From positions 124,001 through 188,000 of the forward strand of contig NZ_JACHIR010000003.1 of NCBI RefSeq assembly GCF_014203355.1: a stretch of 64,000 nucleotides of DNA, written 5' to 3'. This document shows positions 39,548 to 47,673 of the stretch, one piece after another. Source of the DNA: Kutzneria kofuensis. Lineage in GTDB: Bacteria > Actinomycetota > Actinomycetes > Mycobacteriales > Pseudonocardiaceae. Numbering within the stretch: position 1 is the stretch's first letter; each line of letters opens with the position of its first letter. The position numbers were made by a program, and so were the translations under genes. The notes beneath the pieces were generated by a model. It saw only the letters and a list, made by a program, of their open reading frames with translations. It did no database searches and was not told the origin of the DNA.

Positions 39548-40632
39548 ACGCGCAGTTCCTGGGACAGTGCGACGAGTTCACGCACATCGGCTTCGAGGCC
39601 ACCATCGGCCGGCACCGCGACCGGTTGCGCCGCAACCACTTGGACTTCGCGAGGCTCGCCAAGGGCGCTGCGCAGCCACGCGGCGACGGCGGCCGGTTCG
39701 GCCGGGCAGTCGCCGGGCAGGCGGCCGCTGGCCCGCACGAGGCCGTCACGGCATTCGATGACACGGCGGTAGAAGCGGCGGTTGATGGCGCGCAGGCTGA
39801 GGGTGTCCCGCCAGGGGCTCGCCGGGGCGCGGCTGAGCGCGTCCTCGGGGAACGCCTCGTGCAACATGGTCCATAGTGGACGAAGCTGGTGGTAGTCGCG
39901 CAGGTGTCGCCACCAGACCCGGGCCGCCACCCAGCGCACGCGGGCCCCGGGGATGATGAAGCCGACCAGAACCACCAGATTGGCCATCAGCACAACGGGA
40001 GTCGGCAGCTCCAGCGCGATCGCCGTCTCCGGATCGGCCAGGCGGATCACCATCGAGACGGCGATCAGCACCGACCCGACGCCGATCACCGACAGCCCGG
40101 CCGACGCGGTCGTCAGCCCCCGTGCCAGCCAGCGCTGGGTGATCTTCGCGTGGCGGTGCATCCACACGATGCACGTGATGACGCCGTACACCGTGTAGAC
40201 GTTGGCGACAAAGCGAAACGCGTCCAGGGTGGCCCGCGGGTACTCGGCCGGCGACAGGTGCTGCGGCACAGTCGCGGCGAGCGTTCCCAGCACCGCCAAC
40301 GTGAACACGAGCCGGACGGCCTCACGCGCGGCCTGCTGCCAGGCCCGTTTCCCTTGCCCGGCCGAGAAGACGAACACACAGATCAGCGAGTACAGCATCG
40401 TCAGCAGCAGGGCCTCGCCCAGCCACATCAGCCAGATCGGGCCCGCGCCGGACACGCCGCCCTCGACGCCCACGCCGGCATGCGGCGTCACGGCGAACGC
40501 CGCCGCCGACAGCGCGAAACAGGCGACGACCCACCACAGCGAGATCCGCTTCGGGGTCCGGGCCAGCTGGGACGCCTTCCAGACGCCGATGCCGACGGCG
40601 GCCAGCACCTGCACCGTCATGTTCAGGTTCAC
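39544..40632 (-). CDS. MAB_1171c family membrane protein (putative transporter, seven helices)
   Basis: 362 residues from a GTG that overlaps the ImmA stop as GTGA (40629-40632). About seven membrane helices fill residues 5-240 (for example WWVVACFALSAAAFAV, EALLLTMLYSLICVFVF, VVLMANLVVLVGFIIPG). A cytoplasmic C-terminal domain of about 120 residues follows (RWVAARVWWRHL, RRFYRRVIECRDGL). The family is annotated as a putative transporter but the seven-helix plus cytoplasmic domain layout would also suit a receptor. Its usual neighbours are an HTH gene and an ImmA/IrrE peptidase, as here. Confidence 0.85.
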   Translation of the reverse strand: MNLNMTVQVLAAVGIGVWKASQLARTPKRISLWWVVACFALSAAAFAVTPHAGVGVEGGVSGAGPIWLMWLGEALLLTMLYSLICVFVFSAGQGKRAWQQAAREAVRLVFTLAVLGTLAATVPQHLSPAEYPRATLDAFRFVANVYTVYGVITCIVWMHRHAKITQRWLARGLTTASAGLSVIGVGSVLIAVSMVIRLADPETAIALELPTPVVLMANLVVLVGFIIPGARVRWVAARVWWRHLRDYHQLRPLWTMLHEAFPEDALSRAPASPWRDTLSLRAINRRFYRRVIECRDGLVRASGRLPGDCPAEPAAVAAWLRSALGEPREVQVVAAQPVAVPADGGLEADVRELVALSQELRV

Positions 40633-41174
40633 AGCCACCCCAGCCGGTCGCTCAGCGCGGCGTCGACACCTTCGGCCGCGTCGGAACTCTGTGGCAGCCG
40701 CATGGCGTCCAGGATCGACGCCCACTCCAGGATGATCGTGGCCACCGTCTCGGCCTCGCGCTCCTCCCGCTCCTCGTAGGCGGTGCGGCAGCGCAGCGCG
40801 TCCGGCGGCTCCGGCATCTCGCCGCCGGGGCCGGCCAGCATGTCGCACAGGTGGTCCGCGCCCTCGTCGGACGGGTGGTCGGCGAGGATGTGGCCGACCT
40901 CGTGCAGGATGATGTGCCGCTGGTGCGGCTTGGTGGTGTGCTCCTGGTAGACGATGAAGTCGGTGGTGCGGCCCTTGAACCACAGCCCGAACGGCCCGTC
41001 CGCCCACAGCGGGTAGGGGACCAGCTTGATCGGGCGGCCGCGCACCACGGCCAGCCGGGCGCAGAACTCGTGCACGTCCAGGGGCGGCTGCACGTCCAGC
41101 TCACGCAGCAGCCCGCGGCAGCGTTTGCGCAGCTCGCGCTCGCTGGTTCCGTTGTCGCGGCGGGCGAATCGCAT
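40629..41174 (-). CDS. ImmA/IrrE family metallopeptidase
   Basis: 181 residues. Zinc motif HEVGH at 91-95, with the downstream Glu-rich segment (about 132-150, YEEREEREAETVA) supplying the third ligand. The N-terminal helices (residues 10-40) match the family. ImmA/IrrE peptidases cleave or relieve HTH repressors, e.g. ImmR in ICEBs1 and DdrO in Deinococcus. The preceding HTH protein gene, 7 bp away, is the obvious partner. The stop overlaps the membrane-protein start (GTGA). Confidence 0.92.
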   Translation of the reverse strand: MRFARRDNGTSERELRKRCRGLLRELDVQPPLDVHEFCARLAVVRGRPIKLVPYPLWADGPFGLWFKGRTTDFIVYQEHTTKPHQRHIILHEVGHILADHPSDEGADHLCDMLAGPGGEMPEPPDALRCRTAYEEREEREAETVATIILEWASILDAMRLPQSSDAAEGVDAALSDRLGWL

Positions 41175-41181
41175 CGGCTCC

Positions 41182-41667
41182 TCAGCTCCCGGTACCCGAC
41201 AGCGCCTCGCCGCCGCCCGGGTCGATCACTTCGATCATCTCCACCAGCATGCGCAGCCGCTCCGGGCTCATCCGCCCGGCCCGCATCGCGATGGCCCGCA
41301 CCTGCTCGGCCCGTTCCGGCAGCGGCTGCGGGCTCGCCGGCGGTTCGTCGTCGCCCTCGGCCAGCAGCCAGGCGGCGGTCACCCGCGGCGCGCCCTCGGG
41401 CCGGTGGTCGTCGAAGAACTTGGCGATGGCCCGGACCTTCTCCATGGTCGGGTTCGCCTTGCCCTCACGGACCTTCCACAGCGTCACCCGCGAGATGGAG
41501 ATCGGATGTGAAGGATCCTCGGTGATCGCGGCGGCGACCTCGGGCGTGGAGTAGCGCACCGGCCGGCCACGCTTGTCGACGGCCTTCACGGTGGTGTTGA
41601 ACAGGTGATTGAGCCGGCGTGCCAACGCGAACTCCGGCGGGGCAGCCCCCTCGCTGCTGGCGTCCAC
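41182..41667 (-). CDS. Helix-turn-helix (XRE/EspR-like) regulator
   Basis: 161 residues from a GTG at 41665-41667 with AGGGAGGG upstream. The HTH covers about residues 38-95 (YSTPEVAAAITED, ISISRVTLWKVREGKANPTMEKVRAIAKFF), and the C-terminal tail is helical (RMSPERLRMLVEMIEVI). It resembles the EspR/SinR-like arrangement. It is the first gene of the four-gene operon with ImmA, the membrane protein and the FAD monooxygenase, and is the likely target of the peptidase. Confidence 0.88.
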   Translation of the reverse strand: MDASSEGAAPPEFALARRLNHLFNTTVKAVDKRGRPVRYSTPEVAAAITEDPSHPISISRVTLWKVREGKANPTMEKVRAIAKFFDDHRPEGAPRVTAAWLLAEGDDEPPASPQPLPERAEQVRAIAMRAGRMSPERLRMLVEMIEVIDPGGGEALSGTGS

Positions 41668-41959
41668 GGCAGCCCTCCCTTGTTGCGTGGAACGCCCCGA
41701 TGTTAACCGGAACTGCGCCAGTGGGGACAGCTGGTTGCGCCAAGCGGGTGATTCGGACCGGATTGTGTGACTCCCGTTAATTATAATGTAGCGTGAGCGG
41801 CGTTGGGTCACGCCCGGGTTCATCGCGGTGACGCGGAGTTCCCGGCGCCGCGCGGGTTCCCTGGGGGCGAACCCGCGCAGGGCCCCGCGCGCATCAGGCC
41901 GGTTGCTACGGGGGGTAGCCGCTGGTCGCTCTGTGGGGAGGGAGGCGCGCGGGGCCACC
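41668..41959. other. Promoter region of the XRE-ImmA operon
   Basis: 292 bp without a gene. It holds the AT-rich palindromic -10 island at 41777-41787 and, on the right, the 3' end region of the response-regulator gene. No clear terminator for the latter is visible. Confidence 0.35.
41780..41787 (-). promoter_or_regulatory. Symmetric ATTATAAT -10 island
   Basis: ATTATAAT is self-complementary and presents TATAAT on both strands (plus 41782-41787; minus 41785-41780). It is embedded in TTAATTATAA, the most AT-rich spot in this GC-rich stretch. On the minus strand it could serve the XRE-ImmA operon, starting about 105 bp upstream of the GTG; a plausible -35 is weak. Confidence 0.45.
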
Positions 41960-42589
41960 CTACGACGCCATGGTCCGGATGAGGCCGTGCTGGACGGCGG
42001 TCATCAGCGCCTGGGCGCGGTTGCTGGCGCCGAGCTTGTCGTACAGGCGCGTGACGTAGGTCTTCGCCGTCGACTGCGTGACGTGCATCAGCTCCGCGAT
42101 CGCCGGCACGGACAGCCCGCGGCTCAGCAGCTGCAGCGTCTCCCGCTCGCGCGGGCTGAGCATGGACCGTGCCTGCCGCCGGGCGAACGCGCCGATCAGA
42201 CCCGTTGCGGTGAAAGAGGAAGCGGCCACGGCGGCGTGCCGCACCGCGCCGAGCACCTCGGCCGTGGGCGCGGTCTTCGGCACGAACGCGGACGCGCCGG
42301 TCTCCATCGCCCGGAACAGCACGTCGTCCTCGTCGCGCGAGGTCAGCACGACGATGCCCAGATCCGGGTAGCGGTCCCGCAGGCCACGGGCCAACCGCAT
42401 GCCGTCGATGTCGGGCAGGCTGACCGCCAGCGTGACGACCGTCGGCCGCTGCGTGGCGACGAGCCGGAGCGCCTCGGCGCCGGAGCACGCCTCGCCGGCG
42501 AACGCCATGTCCGGCTGCTCCTCGATGAGCCGGGCGAGCCCGTAGCGGGTCAGCGTGTGTTCCTCGATGACTGCCACTGTGATCGCCAT
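41960..42589 (-). CDS. LuxR-type response regulator lacking the phospho-acceptor Asp
   Basis: 209 residues. The receiver domain (1-118) has E9-E10 as the acidic pair, Thr in VVLTSRDED and Lys in VPKTAPTAEV. However, the position of the conserved Asp is Ala55 (PTVVTLAVSLPDIDG). The C-terminal HTH (about 140-205) is LSPRERETLQLLSRGLSVPAIA then STAKTYVTRLYDKLGA. It is therefore probably an aspartate-less receiver that is not activated by phosphorylation. No kinase adjoins it; the next genes are prepilin peptidase and CpaE-like ATPase. Confidence 0.9.
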   Translation of the reverse strand: MAITVAVIEEHTLTRYGLARLIEEQPDMAFAGEACSGAEALRLVATQRPTVVTLAVSLPDIDGMRLARGLRDRYPDLGIVVLTSRDEDDVLFRAMETGASAFVPKTAPTAEVLGAVRHAAVAASSFTATGLIGAFARRQARSMLSPRERETLQLLSRGLSVPAIAELMHVTQSTAKTYVTRLYDKLGASNRAQALMTAVQHGLIRTMAS

Positions 42590-42663
42590 GGCGTGCCGTC
42601 CTGTCAGGTGGTGCGTGGTGGTGTTGTCATCGCGACGGCGCGACTTGTGCTACATCTGGTGCC

Positions 42664-43287
42664 ATGGGGGATGCCGTGCTCGCGGTGGTCGTCGGGGCGT
42701 TCGGGCTGGTCGTGGGGGCTGCGCTCGGCCCGCTCATCGGCCGGTCGTTGCCGAACCGTGATGTGAGGGTCCGTCCGCGAGCGGTCATCGTGCCGGTGAC
42801 GGGCCTGCTGTTCGCGGCGACGGCGCTGCGGATCGAGGCGCCTTCGCTGCCGGCTTACCTGTACTTCGTCGCGGTGTGCGTGGCGCTGGCGGTGATCGAC
42901 CTGGCGGCTCGGCGGCTGCCCAACGCGATCGTGCTGCCGTCCTATCCGGTCATCGCGGTTCTGCTGACGGCGTCTTCGTTGTGGCGGCACGACTTCTGGC
43001 CGCTGGCGTGGGCCGGCATCGGCGGTGCGCTGCTGCTCGTGTTCTTCACGGTGCTCGCGACGGCGCAGCCGGCGAGCATGGGCTTCGGTGACGTCAAACT
43101 CGCCGGCCTCATCGGGCTGGCCCTCGGATACCTGTCGTGGACGGCGTTGCTGGTCGGCGCATTCGCGGGAGTGCTGCTCGGCGGCATCGCGGCCGTCGTG
43201 CTGATCGCGCGCGGCCGAGGCCGGGACGCGACGTTTCCGTTCGGTCCCTTCCTGATCGCCGGGGCGCTGCTGGGAATGCTCGTCTAG
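42664..43287 (+). CDS. Prepilin peptidase (A24 family, catalytic domain only)
   Basis: 207 residues, highly hydrophobic, about six membrane helices. Catalytic Asp pair D79 (VIDLAARRLPN) and D143 in GFGDVKLAGLIG. The N-terminal CxxC methylase domain is absent, as usual for TadV/CpaA-type enzymes. It would process Flp-type pilins. Its stop lies on CTAG shared with the stop of the convergent CpaE-like gene. No pilin, TadA or TadB gene is in the window. Confidence 0.9.
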   Translation: MGDAVLAVVVGAFGLVVGAALGPLIGRSLPNRDVRVRPRAVIVPVTGLLFAATALRIEAPSLPAYLYFVAVCVALAVIDLAARRLPNAIVLPSYPVIAVLLTASSLWRHDFWPLAWAGIGGALLLVFFTVLATAQPASMGFGDVKLAGLIGLALGYLSWTALLVGAFAGVLLGGIAAVVLIARGRGRDATFPFGPFLIAGALLGMLV

Positions 43288-44300
43288 ACGTGGTCGATGC
43301 ACGTCTCGGTGAAACGGCGCAGGGCGCGGGCGAACGGGTGGTCGGGGATGGCGGTGGCCAGCGGCACGCCCTGGTTGATCGACGCCGGCACGGCCCGCGT
43401 CGCCGGTAGCTCACCGTCCACACGGTTGTGCACGAGGGCGTCGACCTCGCGCGCGCCGAGACGGACCTCCGGATCCACCCGGTTCAGCACGATGCGGCGG
43501 CCGCGCGGGTCGTAGGTGAGCAGGTCGAGCATGTCCAGCGCCAGCCGCATCGCCTTCAGCGACGGCCGCTCGGACGTGCCGACGACCACGTGGTGGCGGG
43601 CGGCGTCGAGGGCGGTCAGCACCTGCTCGGTGAACCGGGTCGGCGTGTCCACCACGACGTGGTCGTACTCGCCTTCCAGCGCCACCAGCAGCTCGGCGAC
43701 GAAGGTGGGGGAGAACAGCTCGCCCGGTTTCGCCTGTGCGAGCGCGCAGTCCAGGCCCGGCACGTACGGCGTCACCAGCGGCGACACCGGGTCGATCCCC
43801 AGCGCACCGGCCAGGCCGCCGGTGTCGAGGCTCAGGTCGACCAGGCACACCTGTGCGCCGGTCGCCGCCAGCACGGAGGCGAGGTTGATCGCGATCGTCG
43901 TCTTGCCGCAGCCGCCGGTCGAGCCCAGGACGACGGTGATCTGCCCCGGACGGTAGGAGACCTCGGACGGATGGGCGCGTCGGCATGCGTCGACGATCGC
44001 CGTCCGGTCGTTGGCGTCCACGACGACCAGCACGCCGCCGCGGACTGCCCGCGCCAGCACGTCGTCGTCGATCACCTTGCGCAGCAACACGATTCCGACA
44101 CCCGGTCGGGCCAGCCTCGCCTCGGCCGCGTACTCCAGTGCCTTGGACATCGGCAGGCCGGGGCCGATGACCACCACCGACTCGAGGGCCTTGGTCAGCG
44201 CCGCGGTGGTCGCCTCCCGCGTGGTCGCGATGCGCAGGTCCGGGATGACGGTCAGCAGGCGGACCGCGAGGACCGGGTTCGGTTCGTACAGGAGAGTCAC
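43284..44300 (-). CDS. CpaE-like MinD/ParA family ATPase
   Basis: 338 residues. An N-terminal degenerate receiver-like domain (1-115) precedes a P-loop ATPase whose Walker A reads GSTGGCGKTT (126-135). The Lys-Gly of the usual deviant motif is replaced by Ser-Thr-Gly-Gly. Later elements are VCLVDLSLDTGGLAGALGI, DHVVVDTPTRFTE, and RIVLNRVDPEVRLG. CpaE/TadZ proteins localise Tad pilus machinery. It is convergent with prepilin peptidase. Whether it hydrolyses ATP is uncertain. Confidence 0.88.
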   Translation of the reverse strand: MTLLYEPNPVLAVRLLTVIPDLRIATTREATTAALTKALESVVVIGPGLPMSKALEYAAEARLARPGVGIVLLRKVIDDDVLARAVRGGVLVVVDANDRTAIVDACRRAHPSEVSYRPGQITVVLGSTGGCGKTTIAINLASVLAATGAQVCLVDLSLDTGGLAGALGIDPVSPLVTPYVPGLDCALAQAKPGELFSPTFVAELLVALEGEYDHVVVDTPTRFTEQVLTALDAARHHVVVGTSERPSLKAMRLALDMLDLLTYDPRGRRIVLNRVDPEVRLGAREVDALVHNRVDGELPATRAVPASINQGVPLATAIPDHPFARALRRFTETCIDHV

Positions 44301-44341
44301 ATGCTCAGCGTGACCTTTCCGGCCCGATCGTCACAGAGGGT

Positions 44342-44389
44342 GAACGGCCGACGGGGTGTCGTCGATCCGGCGACACCCGTCGGCCGTTC
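44342..44389 (-). terminator. Strong terminator after the secreted-protein gene
   Basis: The left arm 44342-44361 and right arm 44371-44389 pair over 19 bp with a single bulged G; the loop is 9 nt. It begins 12 nt past the stop of the minus-strand gene at 44401 and also insulates the CpaE-like gene start at 44300. Confidence 0.75.
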
Positions 44390-44400
44390 GGTCGACACGG

Positions 44401-44823
44401 TCAGAGCACGACCAGCGCGAACACGTCCGAGTAGGCGGCGGCGTACAGCGTGGTCTCGGGGTGGAACACCCGCAGCGACAGGGTGGCGGAGACGTCGAAG
44501 CTGACGTCGATGGAGAAGGCGCCGTTCGGACGGCAGCCCCCGGTGGCCACGTTCACCCAGACACCGGCCCGCAGCTCCTGCACGATCAGCGTCTCCACGT
44601 CGGTGGTCGCGGACCGCGCCGAGTCGTCGATGCGACCCTTGATCTGGGTCTGCTCGTGCTTCTTGACGTGGCCCTTGGCCGGCTGGGCCTGGACCTTCAT
44701 CTTGTGCTTGGCCGGCGCCTGCACGGCCACGGGAGCGGCGGAGGCGGCGACGGGCGTGACGGCGAGTGCCGCAAAGCCCACCGTCAGTGCGGCGAGCGTG
44801 CGGGTCAGTGGCGACATGTTCAT
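44401..44823 (-). CDS. Secreted protein of unknown function
   Basis: 140 residues. A Sec signal (SPLTRTLAALTVGFAALAV) is followed by PVAASA. The mature chain is Lys/Gln-rich at first (PAKHKMKVQAQPAKGHVKKH) and then has a beta-sandwich-like region (TQIKGRID, VETLIVQELRAGVWVNV, GAFSIDVSFDVSATLSLRVFH) without Cys pairs except one. The start is uncertain: ATGs at 44823 and 44817. It has a strong terminator. No family recognised with confidence. Confidence 0.7.
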   Translation of the reverse strand: MNMSPLTRTLAALTVGFAALAVTPVAASAAPVAVQAPAKHKMKVQAQPAKGHVKKHEQTQIKGRIDDSARSATTDVETLIVQELRAGVWVNVATGGCRPNGAFSIDVSFDVSATLSLRVFHPETTLYAAAYSDVFALVVL

Positions 44824-44876
44824 GAACGCAGTGCAGCGCACGACCGTGAACGCTCACGGAGGCGCGCCGGACAAGA

Positions 44877-45737
44877 TCATTTGATCAGCCGTTCGAGTGA
44901 CGTAGGGGCCCGTCGTGCGGCGTCGGTGTCGAGGAGTTCGCCCCGCGCCAGGACAGCGCTGATCCGGGCGGCGTCCGCCGGCTCGGCCCGGAACGTGACG
45001 AGCTTCTGCTCCGGGTCGTCGGCGACCTGCAGCACCAGCAGCCCGAGATCGAGCCGGCCCAGCTCCGGGTGGTGCAGGATCTTCCGCCCGGACGTGAGCG
45101 GGGCGACGTCGTGGCGCCGCCACCAGTCCCGAACCTCCTTGCTGCACAAGCGAAGCCGTTCGAGCAACGCCTCGTACGCCGGATCCTCCGGATGCCGCGC
45201 GGCGGCCGCGCGGAACCGTGCCAGCTGCGCCCGCGCCTCCGCCTCCCACTCCACGAGCACGGTCCGCGCCCGGGGGTCGGCAAAGGTCCACCACAGGATG
45301 TTGCGCTCCGCCGGCGGCAGCGCCGGCCAGTCCGTCCACAGTGCACGCGCCGACTTGTTGGCGTGCAACACATCCCAGTGGCGACCGCTGACGTACGCCG
45401 GATGCGGGTCGAGACGGTCCACCAGGTCTGCCACTCCCGGCACGAGCACTTCCGGCGGCCGGGCTTCTCGCGCGCCGTGCACCAGGGCCCGCATGTGGTC
45501 GTGTTCCGCCGGCGTGAGCCGCAGCGCCCGGGCGAGGGCGTCGAGGATCTGCCGTGACGGGCTGACGTCCCGACCCTGCTCCAGGAACGTGTAGTACGTC
45601 GTCGAGATCCCGGCCAGTTGCGCCACTTCCTCGCGCCGCAGGCCCGGCGTGCGGCGCCGGCCGTGCGGCGGCAGACCCACGTCCGCCGGCTGGAGCGCCT
45701 CCCGGCGGGTGCGCAGCAAATCGGCCAGCTCACTCAT
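44877..45737 (-). CDS. XRE family (MmyB-type) transcriptional regulator
   Basis: 286 residues. Typical start ELADLLRTRREALQP with the signature RRTPGLRREEVAQLAGIS then YYTFLEQGRD (HTH, about 8-75). The C-terminal ligand-binding MmyB domain contains WDVLHANKSARALWTDW and LVTFRAEP at the end. Such regulators usually control a divergent SDR or hydrolase. Here the divergent neighbour is a dienelactone-hydrolase-family gene (68-bp gap). Confidence 0.92.
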   Translation of the reverse strand: MSELADLLRTRREALQPADVGLPPHGRRRTPGLRREEVAQLAGISTTYYTFLEQGRDVSPSRQILDALARALRLTPAEHDHMRALVHGAREARPPEVLVPGVADLVDRLDPHPAYVSGRHWDVLHANKSARALWTDWPALPPAERNILWWTFADPRARTVLVEWEAEARAQLARFRAAAARHPEDPAYEALLERLRLCSKEVRDWWRRHDVAPLTSGRKILHHPELGRLDLGLLVLQVADDPEQKLVTFRAEPADAARISAVLARGELLDTDAARRAPTSLERLIK

Positions 45738-45805
45738 CCTGGTACCCGTCTTACCACTAAGAACAGCAGCTGGCTCGCAGCCTAGCCTCCGGATAGCGTC
45801 ACCGC

Positions 45806-46540
45806 GTGAAGATCGAAAACCGCTGGCTCGACGTGCCCGTCGCCGGCGAGGCCGAGCCCATGTCCGCCTATCTCGCCCGCCCCGCCGCGCCCGGTCCGCA
45901 CGCGACCGTACTGGTGGGCTTCGAGATGTTCGGCGTGACCGACTACGTGCGGGCCGTCGCCGACCGCATCGCCGCCCTCGGCTACACCGCCGTCGTGCCG
46001 GACTTCTACCACCGCTCCGGCCGCCGCATCTGTCTGCCCGCCACCGCCGAAGGCCGCTCCCGCGGCCTCGAACTGCTGTCGCAGGTCACCCGTGACGGCG
46101 TCGACCGTGACATTCAGGCCCTGCTCGACCAGCTTCCCGGCCCGCACGCCATGGTCGGCCTCAGCGTCGGCGGCCACATCGCCTACTACTCCGCGACCCG
46201 CTTCCCGTTCGCCGCCGTCGCCGCGTTCTATCCCGGCTGGCTCACCGACGACACCATCCCCCTCGGCCGCCCCACGCCCACGCTGGAGCTCACGGCCGGC
46301 ATCGCCGAGCACGGCACCCGCCTGCTCCTGCTCGTCGGCGACGGCGACCACCTCTTCACCCGTGCCCAACTCGACGAGATCGCCTCCCGCCTCGACGCTG
46401 ACGGCGTCGACCACGACCTCGTCGTCTACCCCGACACCCCGCACGGCTTCTTCTGCCACGAACGCGACACCTACCGCCCCGACGCCGCCGATGACGCCTT
46501 CGCCCGCGTCACGTCGATGCTGGCGGATCACCTGCGCTGA
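45806..46540 (+). CDS. Dienelactone hydrolase family protein with Ser nucleophile
   Basis: 244 residues with a GTG start. Dienelactone hydrolases use a Cys-Asp-His triad with Cys in GxCxGG; here the elbow reads VGLSVGGHIAYY with Ser120. Other landmarks: VLVGFEMFGVTDYVRAVADR and the late His in DTPHGFFCHERD. Ser suggests esterase-like chemistry rather than true dienelactone hydrolysis. Regulation by the divergent MmyB-type regulator is inferred. It overlaps the SGNH gene tail-to-tail by 13 nt. Confidence 0.85.
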   Translation: MKIENRWLDVPVAGEAEPMSAYLARPAAPGPHATVLVGFEMFGVTDYVRAVADRIAALGYTAVVPDFYHRSGRRICLPATAEGRSRGLELLSQVTRDGVDRDIQALLDQLPGPHAMVGLSVGGHIAYYSATRFPFAAVAAFYPGWLTDDTIPLGRPTPTLELTAGIAEHGTRLLLLVGDGDHLFTRAQLDEIASRLDADGVDHDLVVYPDTPHGFFCHERDTYRPDAADDAFARVTSMLADHLR

Positions 46541-47673
46541 TCGCCGGCTAGCGGACCGTCCGGGCCGAAAGCCAGCGGCGCGAAGCGAGAGCCGATGAGG
46601 CGATGCGTCTCGGCGTCGGGGTGGAGGTTGTCGGGCAGCGCGGGATCACCCTCGCCGTAGAGCTCCAGGCCGTCGAGGTAGTGCAGGTCGGGGTCGTCGG
46701 CGGCGCGCTGCTTGACGATGCGGGAGAGCTCGTCGCGAATGACGGTCAGGGTGAGCTTGCCGGGTGCCGGTTCGCCGGTGGCCTGGAACCGCAGGGTGTC
46801 GCCGTCGCGGAAGGGCATGGCCGGGCCGGGAGTGTGCTCGTGGATGGGGCAGTGGATCGGCGAGATGACCAGCAGCGGCGTGTTCGGGTGGCCTTCGCGG
46901 ATGGTGTCGAGGAAGCCGTGCACCGCCGGGCCGAAGGCGCGCAGCCGCATCAGGTCGTGGTTCACGAGGTTGATGCCGAGCTTGAGGCTGATCACGTCGG
47001 CGGCGGTGTCCCGGATCGCCCTGGCGGTGAAGGGATCGAGCAGGGCGCTGCCGCCGAAGCCGAGATTGATGAGCTCGACGCCGGCCGTCGCCGCCGCCAG
47101 CGCCGGCCAGGTGGCGCTGGGGCTGGCCGCGTTCGAGCCGTGGCTGATCGAGCTGCCGTGGTGCAGCCACACCCGGCGATCCGTCACGACCGGCTCGATC
47201 GGGGCGTCGGTGCGCAGGGCGACGAGCTCGGTGATCTCGTTGTACGGCAGCCAGATCGCCACCTCCTTCGACCCGGTCGGCAGGTCGAACCGGACCGTGC
47301 CGACCGGGCCGGGGACGGTCTCGGCGGCGCCGGTGGCCATGGTGATCCGCAGCATGTTGCCGCCGGTGACACCGGCCTGGCCGTGCAGGCGGCCGTCGAC
47401 CAGCAGGTCGTACACGCCGTCGGGCCGCTCCGGCCCGTCGACGTAGAAGTTCTTCGTCCGCAACGCGTCCAGCTCCACGGCCGTGGCCTCGGTGCGGAAC
47501 ACCAGCCGCACCCCCGACGGCTGCGCCTCCGCCAGCGCCAGCTGGCCGTCCGGGATCTGCACCCTCGCCCGGGCCGGCAGCCGGTGCGGCAGCACGCCCC
47601 GCTCGGTCCGCTCCAGCTCCAGCGCCCCGCGCACCAGCTCGGCGGTGATCGGAGTGGTGATCCAGTCGCTCAT
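46528..47673 (-). CDS. SGNH/GDSL hydrolase family protein
   Basis: 381 residues from the ATG at 47671-47673 (GGGTGGGGG upstream). An N-terminal beta-rich domain (about 1-150) precedes the SGNH hydrolase: block I GSSISHGSN (Ser), block II NLGFGGSALL, block III KLGINLVN, and block V DNLHPDAETH (Asp and His). No signal peptide. It is a carbohydrate-esterase or lipase-like enzyme of unknown substrate, probably an acyl-esterase. Confidence 0.88.
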   Translation of the reverse strand: MSDWITTPITAELVRGALELERTERGVLPHRLPARARVQIPDGQLALAEAQPSGVRLVFRTEATAVELDALRTKNFYVDGPERPDGVYDLLVDGRLHGQAGVTGGNMLRITMATGAAETVPGPVGTVRFDLPTGSKEVAIWLPYNEITELVALRTDAPIEPVVTDRRVWLHHGSSISHGSNAASPSATWPALAAATAGVELINLGFGGSALLDPFTARAIRDTAADVISLKLGINLVNHDLMRLRAFGPAVHGFLDTIREGHPNTPLLVISPIHCPIHEHTPGPAMPFRDGDTLRFQATGEPAPGKLTLTVIRDELSRIVKQRAADDPDLHYLDGLELYGEGDPALPDNLHPDAETHRLIGSRFAPLAFGPDGPLAGDQRR

